A stretch of 64,000 nt of DNA. Source: DVEG01 sp964405435. Lineage in GTDB: Bacteria; Cyanobacteriota; Cyanobacteriia; Cyanobacteriales; Oscillatoriaceae. Under the pieces are notes generated by a model. It had not been told where the DNA came from. It saw only the letters and a program-made list of their open reading frames with translations, and ran no database searches. The position numbers were made by a program, and so were the translations under genes. Positions 34,877 to 44,179 of the stretch are shown here, piece after piece. The number at the start of each line of letters is the position of its first letter. Position 1 is the stretch's first letter. The stretch spans positions 56,396 through 120,395 of the forward strand of contig CAYOOD010000008.1 of assembly GCA_964405435.1 (NCBI GenBank), written 5' to 3'.

Positions 34877-35392
34877 GGCGATGGGTATCCTTCGGGAACT
34901 CACTGACGCAGTAACGATCTGGACTGGCGCGGGCTTCTTTTTTTCGCTTTTTTGGCCCTACAGGTAGGGTCAGCAAATGCGGCCTACCCTATATCTAGTG
35001 TTTCAGGGCGATCGCGCCACTCCTGTAAAACCCTAACACGCATCTGCGGCTTAGATCGATTTTAGAGTTTAGATTTTAGATTTTAGATTGGGTTCGCGCC
35101 TCTCAAAGCGTTGATTTATATAAAGTCCGGTTAAATGCCTGCCCTTCATTTCCGAAGAGTGCTGCCACCTTACTGTCACATCCGCTGTAAAAAATGATTT
35201 TTCAAAAAGATTTAAGATTATCTAGCTTGACCGTCCCGCCTAGCCGCGTATAAAATGAGCGATCGAACAGAAATCATTCCAGTTGCTAGGCGCGAATATC
35301 TCCGCAGCGGTCACGGGCAATCGGGAATGGGCAATCGGGTTTTCCTGGGGAAATTAACCGATTAGCCATTACCCATTACCCATCCCCGAAAA
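34877..35392. other. Intergenic region upstream of the CyRepA1 gene
   Basis: About 515 bases without a gene. Contains CCCTACAGGTAGGGT-type inverted fragments near 34957, repeats of AGATTTTAGATTTTAGATT near 35070 and TTACCCATTACCCAT near 35365. No replication origin iterons are obvious. Confidence 0.4.
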
Positions 35393-36247
35393 TCACTCAA
35401 ACACGACCGTGCGATTTCCGTAAACCAACACGCGATTCTGCAAGTGCAACCGCACGGCACGCGCTAAAACCACGCGCTCTAAATCTTTCCCCTTGCGAAT
35501 CAAATCCTCGACGTCATCTCGGTGACTGACTCGCACGACATCTTGCTCGATAATCGGGCCGGCATCCAGGTCAGCCGTAGCATAATGAGCGGTTGCCCCA
35601 ATAATTTTTACCCCGCGTTCGTAGGCGCGCTCGTAAGGACTAGCTCCGGCAAAAGCGGGTAAAAAAGAGTGGTGAATGTTGATGACTCTGGGGAATTTTG
35701 ATAAGAAATCGGCGCTGAGTATCTGCATGTATTTGGCGAGGACGACCAAATCAATTTTGTAGTGACGCAGCAGTTCTAGCTGCTTGACTTCCTGCTCGGA
35801 TTTATTTTCTTTCGTTATGGGAATGTGGTAAAAATCGGCTCCGAATTGAAAAGCTGCATACTTCATATCCGGATGATTGCTAATAATAAGGGGGATTTCT
35901 GCAGCGATTTCCTTGGATCGCTGACGCCAAATCAGATCCAGAAGACAGTGATCCTGACGGCTAACCCAAATGGCGATGCGGGGCAGGGTATCGGAAAAGT
36001 GCAATTGCCAGCGCGCTTGCAGGGGTAAGGCCATTTCTGCAAACGCGGGGGCGATCGCCTCGCGGGGCAAGTCGAACCCTTCCAACTGCCATTCGAGCCG
36101 GCTGAGAAACAACCCTGCCGCAAAATCCGTGTGGTGGTCGGCATGAATGATATTGCCGTTGTGAGAGGAGATAAAGTGAGCCAGTTGGGCCACCAATCCC
36201 CGGCGATCGGGGCAGGAGACGAGCAGAGTTGCAGTAGGGCTGGTCAT
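35393..36247 (-). CDS. purU: Formyltetrahydrofolate deformylase
   Basis: 284 residues. An N-terminal ACT domain (~5-80, TATLLVSCPDRRGLVAQLAH) precedes a formyltransferase-fold hydrolase domain with the catalytic region INIHHSFLPAFAGASPYERA and the Asp of DLDAGPIIEQD. PurU hydrolyses 10-formyl-THF to formate and THF, balancing one-carbon pools and supplying formate to purine synthesis. Length and motifs are typical. A cluster of TTTAGA repeats lies upstream (36255-36305). Confidence 0.97.
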   Translation of the reverse strand: MTSPTATLLVSCPDRRGLVAQLAHFISSHNGNIIHADHHTDFAAGLFLSRLEWQLEGFDLPREAIAPAFAEMALPLQARWQLHFSDTLPRIAIWVSRQDHCLLDLIWRQRSKEIAAEIPLIISNHPDMKYAAFQFGADFYHIPITKENKSEQEVKQLELLRHYKIDLVVLAKYMQILSADFLSKFPRVINIHHSFLPAFAGASPYERAYERGVKIIGATAHYATADLDAGPIIEQDVVRVSHRDDVEDLIRKGKDLERVVLARAVRLHLQNRVLVYGNRTVVFE

Positions 36248-36437
36248 GTTGATTGTGGATTTTAGAGCTTAGAGTGTAGAGTTTAGAGTTTAGATTTTAA
36301 ATTTTAGAAAGAAAGAAGATTGAGTGGCTGCGACCGGGGAAAGACAGGGCTTTTCGCCCCTACAGTCGGTTCGAGCCCATCAAAACTTGGTATAATATTT
36401 CCCCTGTCTTCCCCGCTTATCTCCTGCGTCAGCTTCT

Positions 36438-36638
36438 ATGAATAGCAATACTGGATTCATTCTGAAAATATTAATTGCCTCGTTCGCTATTTCTGCCGCG
36501 ATCAAATACGGTGGCCCAATCCTCCCCATTCCCGCCACGAACGCCAGCGCGGCGATCGGCGTATTTCTGCCTCCTCTGGTCATGGCGCTCGCCCTGTTAG
36601 GGAGAGCGAGGCAGCAAAAGGGCGAAGCAGACACTTGA
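36438..36638 (+). CDS. Small membrane protein of unknown function
   Basis: A 66-residue protein with two hydrophobic segments (FILKILIASFAISAAIKYG and IGVFLPPLVMALALLG). The ATG is preceded by CTCCTGCGTCAGCTTCT with no strong ribosome binding site. It lies 56 bases before the AI-2E-type gene in the same direction. Protein-like composition makes it credible; function unknown. Confidence 0.55.
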   Translation: MNSNTGFILKILIASFAISAAIKYGGPILPIPATNASAAIGVFLPPLVMALALLGRARQQKGEADT

Positions 36639-36694
36639 CATTTGAGACGTCACGCCGCACACTTCGCCCCTAGATAACAAGGAGACAGCACGCC

Positions 36695-37870
36695 GTGAAA
36701 CTCAGTCATTGGATCGGCATATTAGCCTTTGCCATTTCGCTATACATACTCTGGCAACTTCGTCAAGTATTGTTGCTCGTGTTTGCAGCCATCGTGCTAG
36801 CTACCGCCCTCAATAGGCTGGCGAGGCGGCTGCAGCAAATTCGCATCAAAAATTTTCGCATCAAGCGGCCTTTGGCGGTCGTGCTGTCAATTTTCTTTTT
36901 ATTCGCCTTGTCGGTCGGCTTTTTCTGGCTGATCGTACCACCATTTGCGGTTGAATTCCAACAATTAACCAAACTACTGCCCATTGCATTTACCAGAGTC
37001 AATTATTGGATACAGAATTTCAGCCAGCTAATTCCCCCCGCACTGGCGCAGTACCTCCCAACAGACGTAGTAAACACCCTGGGGGAACAACTGCAGCCCT
37101 TAGTCGAGCAACTGCCGGGAAAAACAGTTTCCTTTTTCTTCGTTCAATTGGGGATTGTCCTGCAGTTATTGCTGGTATTGGTTTTGACGTTTATGATGCT
37201 AGCCCAGCCCACCTCTTACCGCAAAGCATTCGTGCGGCTATTTCCCTCATTTTACCGGCGGCGGGTGGAGGGGATTCTCGATCGCTGCGAGGAGTCGCTG
37301 GGGCGGTGGATCGTCGGCGCTCTGATCAGCATGGGCGTAGTAGCGCTGATGAGCGTGATCGGGCTGTCAGTTTTGCGGGTGCGGCTGGCACTAGCTCAGG
37401 GCGTTTTAGCAGGAATCCTCAACTTGATCCCCAATATTGGCCCGACTGTCAGTGTCGTGCTGCCGATGGCGATTTCCCTGCTAGATATCGATGCCCCTTG
37501 GAAACCCATCGCCGTCTTAATTCTTTACTTTATCATCCAGCAAATCGAAAGTAACATTCTCACGCCCTATGTCATGGCGCAGCAGGTGTCGCTGCTGCCG
37601 GCTGTGACCTTATTGGCGCAGATATTTTTCGCTTCGTTTTTTGGATTTTTGGGATTGTTGCTGGCGCTCCCCCTGACTGTTGTCGGTCAAGTGTGGCTGC
37701 AGGAAGTTTGGCTGAAAGATGTTTTGGATAAATGGCAAGCCGATGCGTCTGAGGGAGAGTTTGCTGTGAGTGCTGAGGGGGTTGCTGTTGAGGCGGCGGA
37801 CAGCCCAGCCGCAGCGCACATACCCAGCCACGATTATCCACAAGGGGAGAGAGATGCGGATAATCCATAG
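36695..37870 (+). CDS. AI-2E-family (PerM-type) membrane protein
   Basis: 391 residues from a GTG start with AAGGAGA upstream. About eight membrane spans with the PerM/AI-2E signature: two N-terminal hydrophobic segments, a large soluble loop, then FLRR-like segments VALMSVIGLSVLRV, GVLAGILNLIPNIGPTVSV and ILYFIIQQIESNILTPYVMA. Family members transport varied solutes, or act as Na+/H+ antiporters in some cases; autoinducer-2 export is only one example. The C-terminal ~55 residues are acidic and Ala-rich. Confidence 0.88.
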   Translation: MKLSHWIGILAFAISLYILWQLRQVLLLVFAAIVLATALNRLARRLQQIRIKNFRIKRPLAVVLSIFFLFALSVGFFWLIVPPFAVEFQQLTKLLPIAFTRVNYWIQNFSQLIPPALAQYLPTDVVNTLGEQLQPLVEQLPGKTVSFFFVQLGIVLQLLLVLVLTFMMLAQPTSYRKAFVRLFPSFYRRRVEGILDRCEESLGRWIVGALISMGVVALMSVIGLSVLRVRLALAQGVLAGILNLIPNIGPTVSVVLPMAISLLDIDAPWKPIAVLILYFIIQQIESNILTPYVMAQQVSLLPAVTLLAQIFFASFFGFLGLLLALPLTVVGQVWLQEVWLKDVLDKWQADASEGEFAVSAEGVAVEAADSPAAAHIPSHDYPQGERDADNP

Positions 37871-38182
37871 GTCAACGGGGGAAGCAGAGCGGGGCGATCG
37901 CACCCGGCACTGTTTCGCGGTGCAGATGAAGAGAGAGCGAACCAATAAAACCGGGGGATTTAACTGCAATAATATTGCAAATAACAAAGAGAGTCAGGCC
38001 GGATAAAATCAAAAAAATAAAAGAGGAAATCAAGGAGATCGCGGCGATCGCGGCGATCGCAAATCGCGAAAGCTTCGGGGGCAGCGTGGATTAGACGAGA
38101 GTGCAGGGGTGCGTAGCTGACTCAATATTAGCCAATAGGGGAAACTGATGCTAGAGCTGAATGTAAACCCAGAAACTCTCCC
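37871..38182. other. Intergenic region with HIP1 tandem array
   Basis: No gene. The stretch 38037-38068 reads GATCGCGGCGATCGCGGCGATCGC, three HIP1-type cores nine bases apart, an unusually tight cluster. Confidence 0.5.
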
Positions 38183-39367
38183 ATGCGAACGATTGGCGAA
38201 ATAAACGAGAAAATTATCCAACAGCGGGCCGTCGTGCGGACGGTAGAAGAATTGAAAGCCCGCGTTGCAGAAGTGGGCGTCACCCAGGCGGCCAAAGAAA
38301 TCGACGTGATTACTACCGGCACCTTCGAGCCGATGGAATCTTCCGGAGCGATCGTCAACTTAGGCCACACCGACCCGCCGATAAAAATTCGCCGCTGCTG
38401 GTTGGATGGCGTCTCAGCTTATTCGGGATTTGGAGCAGTGGACTTGTATATCGGGGCCACCCAAGTCAGCGAAGCCCCAGACGGGGAAGAGGCGCGCGAC
38501 AACAAAGGCGGCGGACACGTCATCGAAAATTTGATAGCGGGCAAACCGGTACACCTGAGAGCCGTCGGACAGGTGACAGATTGCTATCCCCGCTCGTCGT
38601 TCGAGACGACCATCACCCGCGACACGATCAACCAGTTTTACCTGTACAACCCGCGCAACCTTTACCAGAATTTCATCGTAGGGGTGAATGGCGGCGATCG
38701 CCCCTTATTTACCTACCTCGGCCCCTTACAGCCCCGCCTGGGCAATGCCGTTTACTCAAACCCCGGTGCCATTTCTCCGCTGTTGAATGACCCTGACTTG
38801 CAACTCATCGGAATCGGCACCCGAATTTTTCTCGGCGGCGGCGTCGGATACGTCGCGTGGGAAGGCACCCAACACTTCCCCTTGCAAAAGCGCCTGCCCA
38901 ACCACACCCCCATAGGGCCAGCGGCCACCTTAGCCTTAATTGGCGATGCCAAGCAGATGCAGCCCCGTTGGGCGCGCGGTTGCTACTTCAAAAACTACGG
39001 CCCTTCCTTAATGCTGGGAGTGGGCGTGCCCCTGCCCGTCGTGCGCGAAGACGTCGTGGCCAGATGCGCCGTCCAAGACCAGGAACTCGTCGCGCCCATT
39101 GTGGATTTCTCCATACCCCGCCGCGTCCGCCCCACCTTTGGCCTGGTGAGCTACGCCCAGCTCAAGAGCGGTCGCGTCACCATTGACGGCAAACCCGTGC
39201 GAGTCGCGCCCCTGGCCAGCATCTTCTTGTCGCGTCAAGTGGCATTGGAATTGAAACAGTGGATTGAAGCTGGCAAATTCACGCTCAGCGAGCGGGTTGC
39301 CCCTATTCCGATGGATCGATCCTTTGTGCCGCAGGACTTGTGGGGGGCCCGGGTTGAACTCGAATAG
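38183..39367 (+). CDS. HcyBio/DUF39 family protein (homocysteine biosynthesis-related)
   Basis: 394 residues. The sequence MRTIGEINEKIIQQRAVVRT, FEPMESSGAIVNLGHTDPPI, GGGHVIENLIAGKPV and ARCAVQDQELVAPIVDFSIP are characteristic of the HcyBio family (DUF39), implicated in methanogens and some bacteria in forming homocysteine from aspartate semialdehyde and sulfide. Members also occur in cyanobacteria, where the role is unproven. No adjacent ferredoxin or NIL-domain partner is present here. Confidence 0.9.
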   Translation: MRTIGEINEKIIQQRAVVRTVEELKARVAEVGVTQAAKEIDVITTGTFEPMESSGAIVNLGHTDPPIKIRRCWLDGVSAYSGFGAVDLYIGATQVSEAPDGEEARDNKGGGHVIENLIAGKPVHLRAVGQVTDCYPRSSFETTITRDTINQFYLYNPRNLYQNFIVGVNGGDRPLFTYLGPLQPRLGNAVYSNPGAISPLLNDPDLQLIGIGTRIFLGGGVGYVAWEGTQHFPLQKRLPNHTPIGPAATLALIGDAKQMQPRWARGCYFKNYGPSLMLGVGVPLPVVREDVVARCAVQDQELVAPIVDFSIPRRVRPTFGLVSYAQLKSGRVTIDGKPVRVAPLASIFLSRQVALELKQWIEAGKFTLSERVAPIPMDRSFVPQDLWGARVELE

Positions 39368-39375
39368 CCTGCCTG

Positions 39376-40491
39376 CTAACTGCCTCCTTCAGGAGCATTA
39401 TTCGGCGGACGGCGCTTGACAATGGGTTTGGCGAGGGGTTCCTTGCGCGCGGGTGGAGTTGCGCCGCTGCCGCCGGGGGGGCCTTTTCGGGGCGGTTGGG
39501 AACTGCGGTACGGCTTGCCACCCCCACCGCCACCTGGACGCCGGGGTTTGAACGGCTTTTTCATCGGTTTTTTCTTCCCGGGCAGGGGGCCGATATCTTT
39601 GCCGTCCTGAATCACGAGGGCATTGGCCTCCCGCAGGACGTCCAATTCCCAGAAGTGACCGACTGCTTTGGCTTGCAGCGTTCCCTTGAGTTTCAACTTG
39701 AAAAACTTGGGCTTCTCGTTTGGCTTGCGGGCAGCCTGCCGGATCTTGACGATGAGGTATTCCTGCTCGGAGGATTGGAAGATCACTTCGCCGCGAACGG
39801 AAAAATAGCCATCGACAATCGGGGCTGACGTCTCAGCGCTTTCGGCGGCTTGGGCTCCGGCAGGTGCGAGGGTTTCCGGCTCCCACACCCCGACAATTTG
39901 AGCGTGCAAGTTGCCGTCCTTCTGGCGGGTGCGCGGATAAGCTACCCACAGGTGTTCTTGTTCTAAATTCAGGTGGTTCTTTACCAAACTCATGATGCGA
40001 CCCAACAGCACCGCATCAATCACCGTCCCGTCTGTAGTCAGCAGGATGCCCTGAGTGAATTGATCGGCTGAGGCAATGTAGCGACCCCGTACCAGCCCAA
40101 TGGCTCGGTACTGCATCGGCTCAGACGGCGCTGGAATCGGTCCCAATCGGTTGTCTGCTTCAGGGTCGGAGGGGGGTTCGCTGCCCTCCGCGTTTGCCCC
40201 TTCCTGCGCCTTCTCACCGCTTTCCTCACTCCCTTGCGCGATCGGGGAAGGCGCGGAAATTTCATCCGCGCTTGAGGTGGTCGGACTGGAAGGAGTCGCT
40301 TCAACAGGGCTGCTGCTTTCAGCAAAGCTGCTGCCTTCAGCGGAGCTTAACGCGATCTCGGAATCGCCGCTTGCAGCAGGATCGGCTGGAAGTGGAGGCG
40401 TGGGCGAATTGCCAGCCTGCTGACGAGGCTGGGAGGAGCCAGATGCAAGAGATTCAGGTGATTGAGGGAACTGCTCAGGAGAGATACTCAT
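39376..40491 (-). CDS. Cyanobacterial protein with disordered flanks and central beta domain
   Basis: 371 residues from ATG 40491 (MSISPEQFPQSPESLASGSS), preceded by AAGGACG; a start eight codons further up is weaker. Residues 1-~125 are Ser/Pro/Ala/Glu-rich and likely disordered. Residues ~125-300 form a folded domain (RYIASADQFTQGILLTTDGT, HLWVAYPRTRQKDGNLHAQI, FFKLKLKGTLQAKAVGHFWE). The tail is very basic, Lys/Arg/Pro/Gly-rich (GKKKPMKKPFKPRRPGG), suggesting nucleic-acid or rRNA binding. Conserved in cyanobacteria as far as I recall; function unknown. The stop is only 8 bases from the end of HcyBio (convergent). Confidence 0.8.
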   Translation of the reverse strand: MSISPEQFPQSPESLASGSSQPRQQAGNSPTPPLPADPAASGDSEIALSSAEGSSFAESSSPVEATPSSPTTSSADEISAPSPIAQGSEESGEKAQEGANAEGSEPPSDPEADNRLGPIPAPSEPMQYRAIGLVRGRYIASADQFTQGILLTTDGTVIDAVLLGRIMSLVKNHLNLEQEHLWVAYPRTRQKDGNLHAQIVGVWEPETLAPAGAQAAESAETSAPIVDGYFSVRGEVIFQSSEQEYLIVKIRQAARKPNEKPKFFKLKLKGTLQAKAVGHFWELDVLREANALVIQDGKDIGPLPGKKKPMKKPFKPRRPGGGGGGKPYRSSQPPRKGPPGGSGATPPARKEPLAKPIVKRRPPNNAPEGGS

Positions 40492-40814
40492 AAAACGTCC
40501 TTGCGGCAAAGACACATTCCCAACGCTTTTGATGTCGGGATCTGCTCGTTGTCTGGTTTGAAATGCCTGCTGGTGACAGGGTTGCTCCGCGAACTTGCAG
40601 CATTATCATAATTAAAGAACAAGCCTGCGGTACGATCCTGCCTTCAGGCAGAAAGAAGTTGGCATCAGTCAGCTTATTTTACTGAATGCAAGGATTGCAC
40701 GGAGGCATCAGCAAGATTTCTCTAACTTCTGCAGTCAAAAATACTCCCTCTCAAAGGGTTTTTCCGCAACCGGGCTCCGAAACGCTCTGACGGACGGCGC
40801 TCGACGAAGCCAAA
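40492..40814. other. Intergenic region between divergent genes
   Basis: No gene found in 323 bases. It must hold the promoters of both flanking genes. Confidence 0.4.
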
Positions 40815-41771
40815 GTGGTTGATAATGTCAGTAGAGTTCAAAGCAGATGCGTGTCTGAAAAACCTGGTCGCTGGATAATTCGCGTGGTGATGGTGCTAGC
40901 ACTCGCCGCTTTTGTAGGATTTTCCCTCCTTCCCCTATTAAACAACGCTATCAAGGCCAATCAAGTGCCGTCTGGGGCGACGCCTACCCCCTCTCAGGCG
41001 TCCCAGTCACCGCAGCAGCCGGATTGGGAAGCGCAGGCACGGGGTTACGAACTCGTTTTGCAGCGGGAGCCGGACAATCAGGCGGCGCTCAAGGGGCTGC
41101 TGGAAGTGCGCTTGCAAGCGATCGCCCAGAAAAAAGGTGACGTGAAAGATGTCATACCACCCCTGGAAAAATTAGTCAAGCTCAATCCTGACGAGCCGCG
41201 CTATGCGGTTCTGCTCGCCCAAGCCAAGCAGTATGCCGGCGATCGCGAGGGAGCCGCCCAAGCTTATCGGGGGATTCTGACTTCTAAACCGGGCAATATC
41301 GAAGCGCTGCAAGGTTTGGCAAGCCTGCTGATTCAGCAAAATCGCCCGACTTCGGCGATTGGATTGCTGCAAGATACGATCAAGGCGGCGAATACAGCCA
41401 ATCAGGCGGCTCCCGGAAGCGTCGATGTCCCGGCTGTGCAGTTGATTCTGGGAGATGTCTACGCCCAGCAGAAACGCTACGACGAGGCGATCGCCGTCTT
41501 CGACGAAATTATCAAAAACAATAAAGATGATTTTCGCCCGGTTCTGGCTAAGGCGATGGTTCTGAAAATGCAGGGCAAAACTGACGATGCTAGAGCGGTT
41601 TTTGCCAAGGCAATTAATCTCGCTCCAGCGCAGTACAAAGATCAAATCCAGCAGCTCGCTTCGGGAGCCCCCACACCTGCAACGTCTCCGGCTAGCGTTC
41701 CACCCGCAACCGATTCGCCGGCAAATATGACGCCCGCTCCCGCAACCCCTGCGCCCAAATCTGGGAATTAG
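40815..41771 (+). CDS. Membrane-anchored TPR protein
   Basis: 318 residues from GTG 40815, or ~306 from a GTG at 40851 (VSEKPGRWIIRVVMVL), which starts directly before the basic/hydrophobic anchor and may be the true start. One membrane span (~24-44, VVMVLALAAFVGFSLLPLL). Residues ~70-280 are TPR repeats (WEAQARGYELVLQREPDNQA, AAQAYRGILTSKPGNIEALQ, AIAVFDEIIKNNKDDFRPVL, ARAVFAKAINLAPAQYKDQI). A Pro/Ala/Thr-rich tail ends the protein. Similar proteins are common in cyanobacteria without a defined role. Confidence 0.8.
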   Translation: MVDNVSRVQSRCVSEKPGRWIIRVVMVLALAAFVGFSLLPLLNNAIKANQVPSGATPTPSQASQSPQQPDWEAQARGYELVLQREPDNQAALKGLLEVRLQAIAQKKGDVKDVIPPLEKLVKLNPDEPRYAVLLAQAKQYAGDREGAAQAYRGILTSKPGNIEALQGLASLLIQQNRPTSAIGLLQDTIKAANTANQAAPGSVDVPAVQLILGDVYAQQKRYDEAIAVFDEIIKNNKDDFRPVLAKAMVLKMQGKTDDARAVFAKAINLAPAQYKDQIQQLASGAPTPATSPASVPPATDSPANMTPAPATPAPKSGN

Positions 41772-41914
41772 GGGCATGGGGCATGGGGGATTGGTCATGG
41801 CTAAGTGGTAATGGGTAATGGGTGATTGGTAATTGGGCATGGGGCAAAAGGGCATTGGGGATTCTTCTTGGCCATGCCCGATGCCCCTAATTCCCATTCC
41901 CCGTGCCCAGTCCC
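41772..41914. repeat. GGGCATGG/GGTAATGG-type short repeats between convergent genes
   Basis: Runs of GGGGCATGGGG, GGTAATGGGTAATGGGTGAT and CATGCCCGATGCCCC in 140 bases; the two halves are partly complementary, so the region can fold into a stem between the two stops. Confidence 0.6.
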
Positions 41915-42577
41915 CTATTTCGGAGCCCCTTCGAGGGCGGCGACGATGCCAAATACGAGAAACAGGCAACCGCCGAGGACGGTCATCATCCGCTCGGAAA
42001 TCCGACCGGCTATCAGTTTCCCGCCAATCACCGCGATCGCCGCACAAATGCTGTGTCCCAAAACAGCCCCGATCGTGACACCGACTGGATTATTCGACGC
42101 GGCTAGAGCAATGGTAGCGATCTGGGTGCGATCGCCCCACTCCGCCAGAAACGTCAGCGTGAAGGCTTGCAACACGACTGCCATCTGCGGAGATTGCAGC
42201 GCAACGGCGCTCGCGAAACCCGTCCTTTTCCCCGACTCGGGCAAGTTCAAACCGGCTTGCTCGACGACTTCAGCCGCTTCCTCCGCCTCACTGCCGTCTG
42301 ACTTGGCTGGCATCTTAGTCGCGTCGTACAACAGTTTCAGCCCGAAACCCAAAAATAAAGCGATTTCGGCGTGGTGAATGTATTGGGCGGGCAAGACGGA
42401 CGCGACTTGGCCCATAAGCACCGACAGCACTGTCATCGCTGCTAAGGCTGCAACCACGCCCGCAAATACCAACCGTCGGCAGTGGCGCATTGCCAAAATA
42501 ACAGCGATAAAGAACGTCTTGTCGCCTAATTCAGAAACGGTAATCAGCAATAGTCCGGCAGTAAAAGCGGTTAACAC
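41915..42577 (-). CDS. GDT1/UPF0016 family Mn2+/Ca2+ transporter
   Basis: 220 residues, six or seven membrane spans. The two family-defining motifs are present: ELGDKT near residue 16 and EWGDRTQI near residue 145. The halves are an inverted repeat typical of this family, which exports manganese (and calcium) from the cytoplasm or loads it to the thylakoid lumen. The long leader carries a probable yybP-ykoY manganese riboswitch, consistent with manganese-induced expression. Between the halves is an acidic loop (MPAKSDGSEAEEAAEVVEQA). Confidence 0.93.
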   Translation of the reverse strand: MLTAFTAGLLLITVSELGDKTFFIAVILAMRHCRRLVFAGVVAALAAMTVLSVLMGQVASVLPAQYIHHAEIALFLGFGLKLLYDATKMPAKSDGSEAEEAAEVVEQAGLNLPESGKRTGFASAVALQSPQMAVVLQAFTLTFLAEWGDRTQIATIALAASNNPVGVTIGAVLGHSICAAIAVIGGKLIAGRISERMMTVLGGCLFLVFGIVAALEGAPK

Positions 42578-42664
42578 TTTCTCAAGCTCCTCAGTACAAT
42601 CTACCTCTCTGAGTGAGCTTGATGAGGGTCGCTAGACTTCACCAAGCTCACATCAGATGTGAAC

Positions 42665-42835
42665 TCAGTGAAGGTCTCGCTCCCAAGTGTTCGCTCTCGC
42701 AGTCCCAGCAGGAATGCCCTACCGGACTGAGGTTCAAAAACTTGTCACCTGAACCAGGCTCATCGCCAGTATGTTGACTCAGGCGGGCTGGCCTTATTCA
42801 CAGCCAGCAGCTACTCCCCTTCAGACATAAGTAAT
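42665..42835 (-). promoter_or_regulatory. Probable yybP-ykoY manganese riboswitch
   Basis: Read on the minus strand the leader of the GDT1-type gene has GAAGGGGAGTAGCTGC, a GCTGGC/GCCAGC stem, the TCAACATACTGG segment and, after two more stems, GAGCGAGACCTTCAC. These are the conserved parts of the Mn2+-sensing yybP-ykoY element, which is widely found before UPF0016 genes. The last 60-80 bases before the ATG can form a further stem (GAGCTTGAG with CTCAAGCTC-like pairing), a possible expression platform. Confidence 0.8.
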
Positions 42836-43270
42836 TGTACATCTATCTCCGGGTAGAGGCAAGCCTCTGGAATAATTTTTTTTTTATTTTAGATTTGCTA
42901 AGTTTTCTTTTAGTGAAATAACGCTGATTCGGGCTTAAATAACTTATCTTAATGCGCAATAATCGCACAAAATGGCATAATGGCGGTTGGCACTGTTTGT
43001 GCTGTCCCTCCTTCAGCCGCCCAAAGCCCCCCCTGGTACGTTCTTGCGGTGGCGACGCTGGCACTGGAAAGGGCAGGAGAGGGGCAGAAAAGCTCTTCAT
43101 TCTTAAAAAACTTATTGAGAATCCAAAAAACGAGTTCATCCCTCCAGTTAATCCAAAGGGAAGATAAATTTAAAAGCCAATACCAGTCAATATAGGAGCG
43201 AGGAATTAAAAAGCTAGTGTTGGCGGAGGCTGCACGACTGACACGATCGCAACGGTAAGGGGGTAGGGAT
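42836..43270. other. Intergenic region upstream of riboswitch and DUF72 gene
   Basis: AT-rich 42868-42950 stretch may hold the promoter of the riboswitch transcript. No gene supported. Confidence 0.4.
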
Positions 43271-44059
43271 ATGGGCGATCGCTATTTTTCGGCGGAGGAA
43301 AAGATGGGTGAACGGCAATATGGAGAATCGACTCCCCTGCTGCAAATCGGCACCAGCGGGTGGGTTTACAAGCACTGGATGGGCATTTTCTATCCGCCGC
43401 AGCTCAAGAGCGATCGCCAACTGCCTTTTTACGCCCAGCACTTTTCCACTACCGAAGTCAATTTTTCTTTCTATCGGTTGCCGGAGCGATCGGTCTTTGA
43501 AACTTGGCGCGAACAAACCCCACCCGATTTTCTCTTCGCCGTCAAAGGCAGCCGCTACCTTACCCACCTGAAGAAATTAAAAGAACCTGCTGAGCCGCTT
43601 TCTCGACTGATGGAGCGGGCAAGTGGGTTGCAAGAAAAGCTCGGCCCTATTTTATTTCAATTTCCGCCACAGTGGGCGATCGACGTCGATCGCCTGCAGA
43701 ATTTTTTAAAATTGCTGCAAGCCTACCCGCAACAGCGATATACTTTTGAGTTTCGCCATCCGAGCTGGCTGACTTCACGGGTTTGCGAACTTCTAGAAAG
43801 TGCTGGAGCAGCTCTTTGCTTGCCAGTCAGCCCGACTGTACCCCTCTCTATTCGCCTGACTGCTCCCTGGACTTACATGCGGATGCACGCCGGACAGTGG
43901 GGCGTCGGGTACGGCGATGAAGAGTTATTAATCTGGGCTGAGCGCATTCGTTCGTTTCGCGATCGCGGTGCTGACGTTTACGTTTATTTCAATAACGATC
44001 CCGACGGAAACGCAATTCGCGATTCCCAGCGCCTGCGCGCTCTGCTAGAGTCCGGTTGA
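43271..44059 (+). CDS. DUF72 (YecE-like) protein
   Basis: 262 residues. The conserved features are LQIGTSGWVYKHWMGIFYPP at the start of a TIM-barrel-like fold, the FSTTEVNFSFYRLP segment, FLFAVKGSRYLTHLKKLKEP, GPILFQFPPQW and YVYFNNDPDGNAIRD. The family is widespread; its reaction is not established. The start may be an internal ATG at 43304 (MGERQYGESTPLL). No neighbour suggests a pathway. Confidence 0.92.
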   Translation: MGDRYFSAEEKMGERQYGESTPLLQIGTSGWVYKHWMGIFYPPQLKSDRQLPFYAQHFSTTEVNFSFYRLPERSVFETWREQTPPDFLFAVKGSRYLTHLKKLKEPAEPLSRLMERASGLQEKLGPILFQFPPQWAIDVDRLQNFLKLLQAYPQQRYTFEFRHPSWLTSRVCELLESAGAALCLPVSPTVPLSIRLTAPWTYMRMHAGQWGVGYGDEELLIWAERIRSFRDRGADVYVYFNNDPDGNAIRDSQRLRALLESG

Positions 44060-44179
44060 AATCGCCGGGAAGCAGCTTGTAAATTTATCGCCAGCAAAAA
44101 TATGACTTTCGATAGAAGGAGTGCTGACAGTTTCTCCAACAGAATAAAGGCAGCTTTCGCTTTTTTTGTAGGGAGGAAT

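Noticed and set aside
35393..36247. purU as glycinamide ribonucleotide formyltransferase (purN)
   Set aside because: The N-terminal ACT domain is present, which purN lacks.
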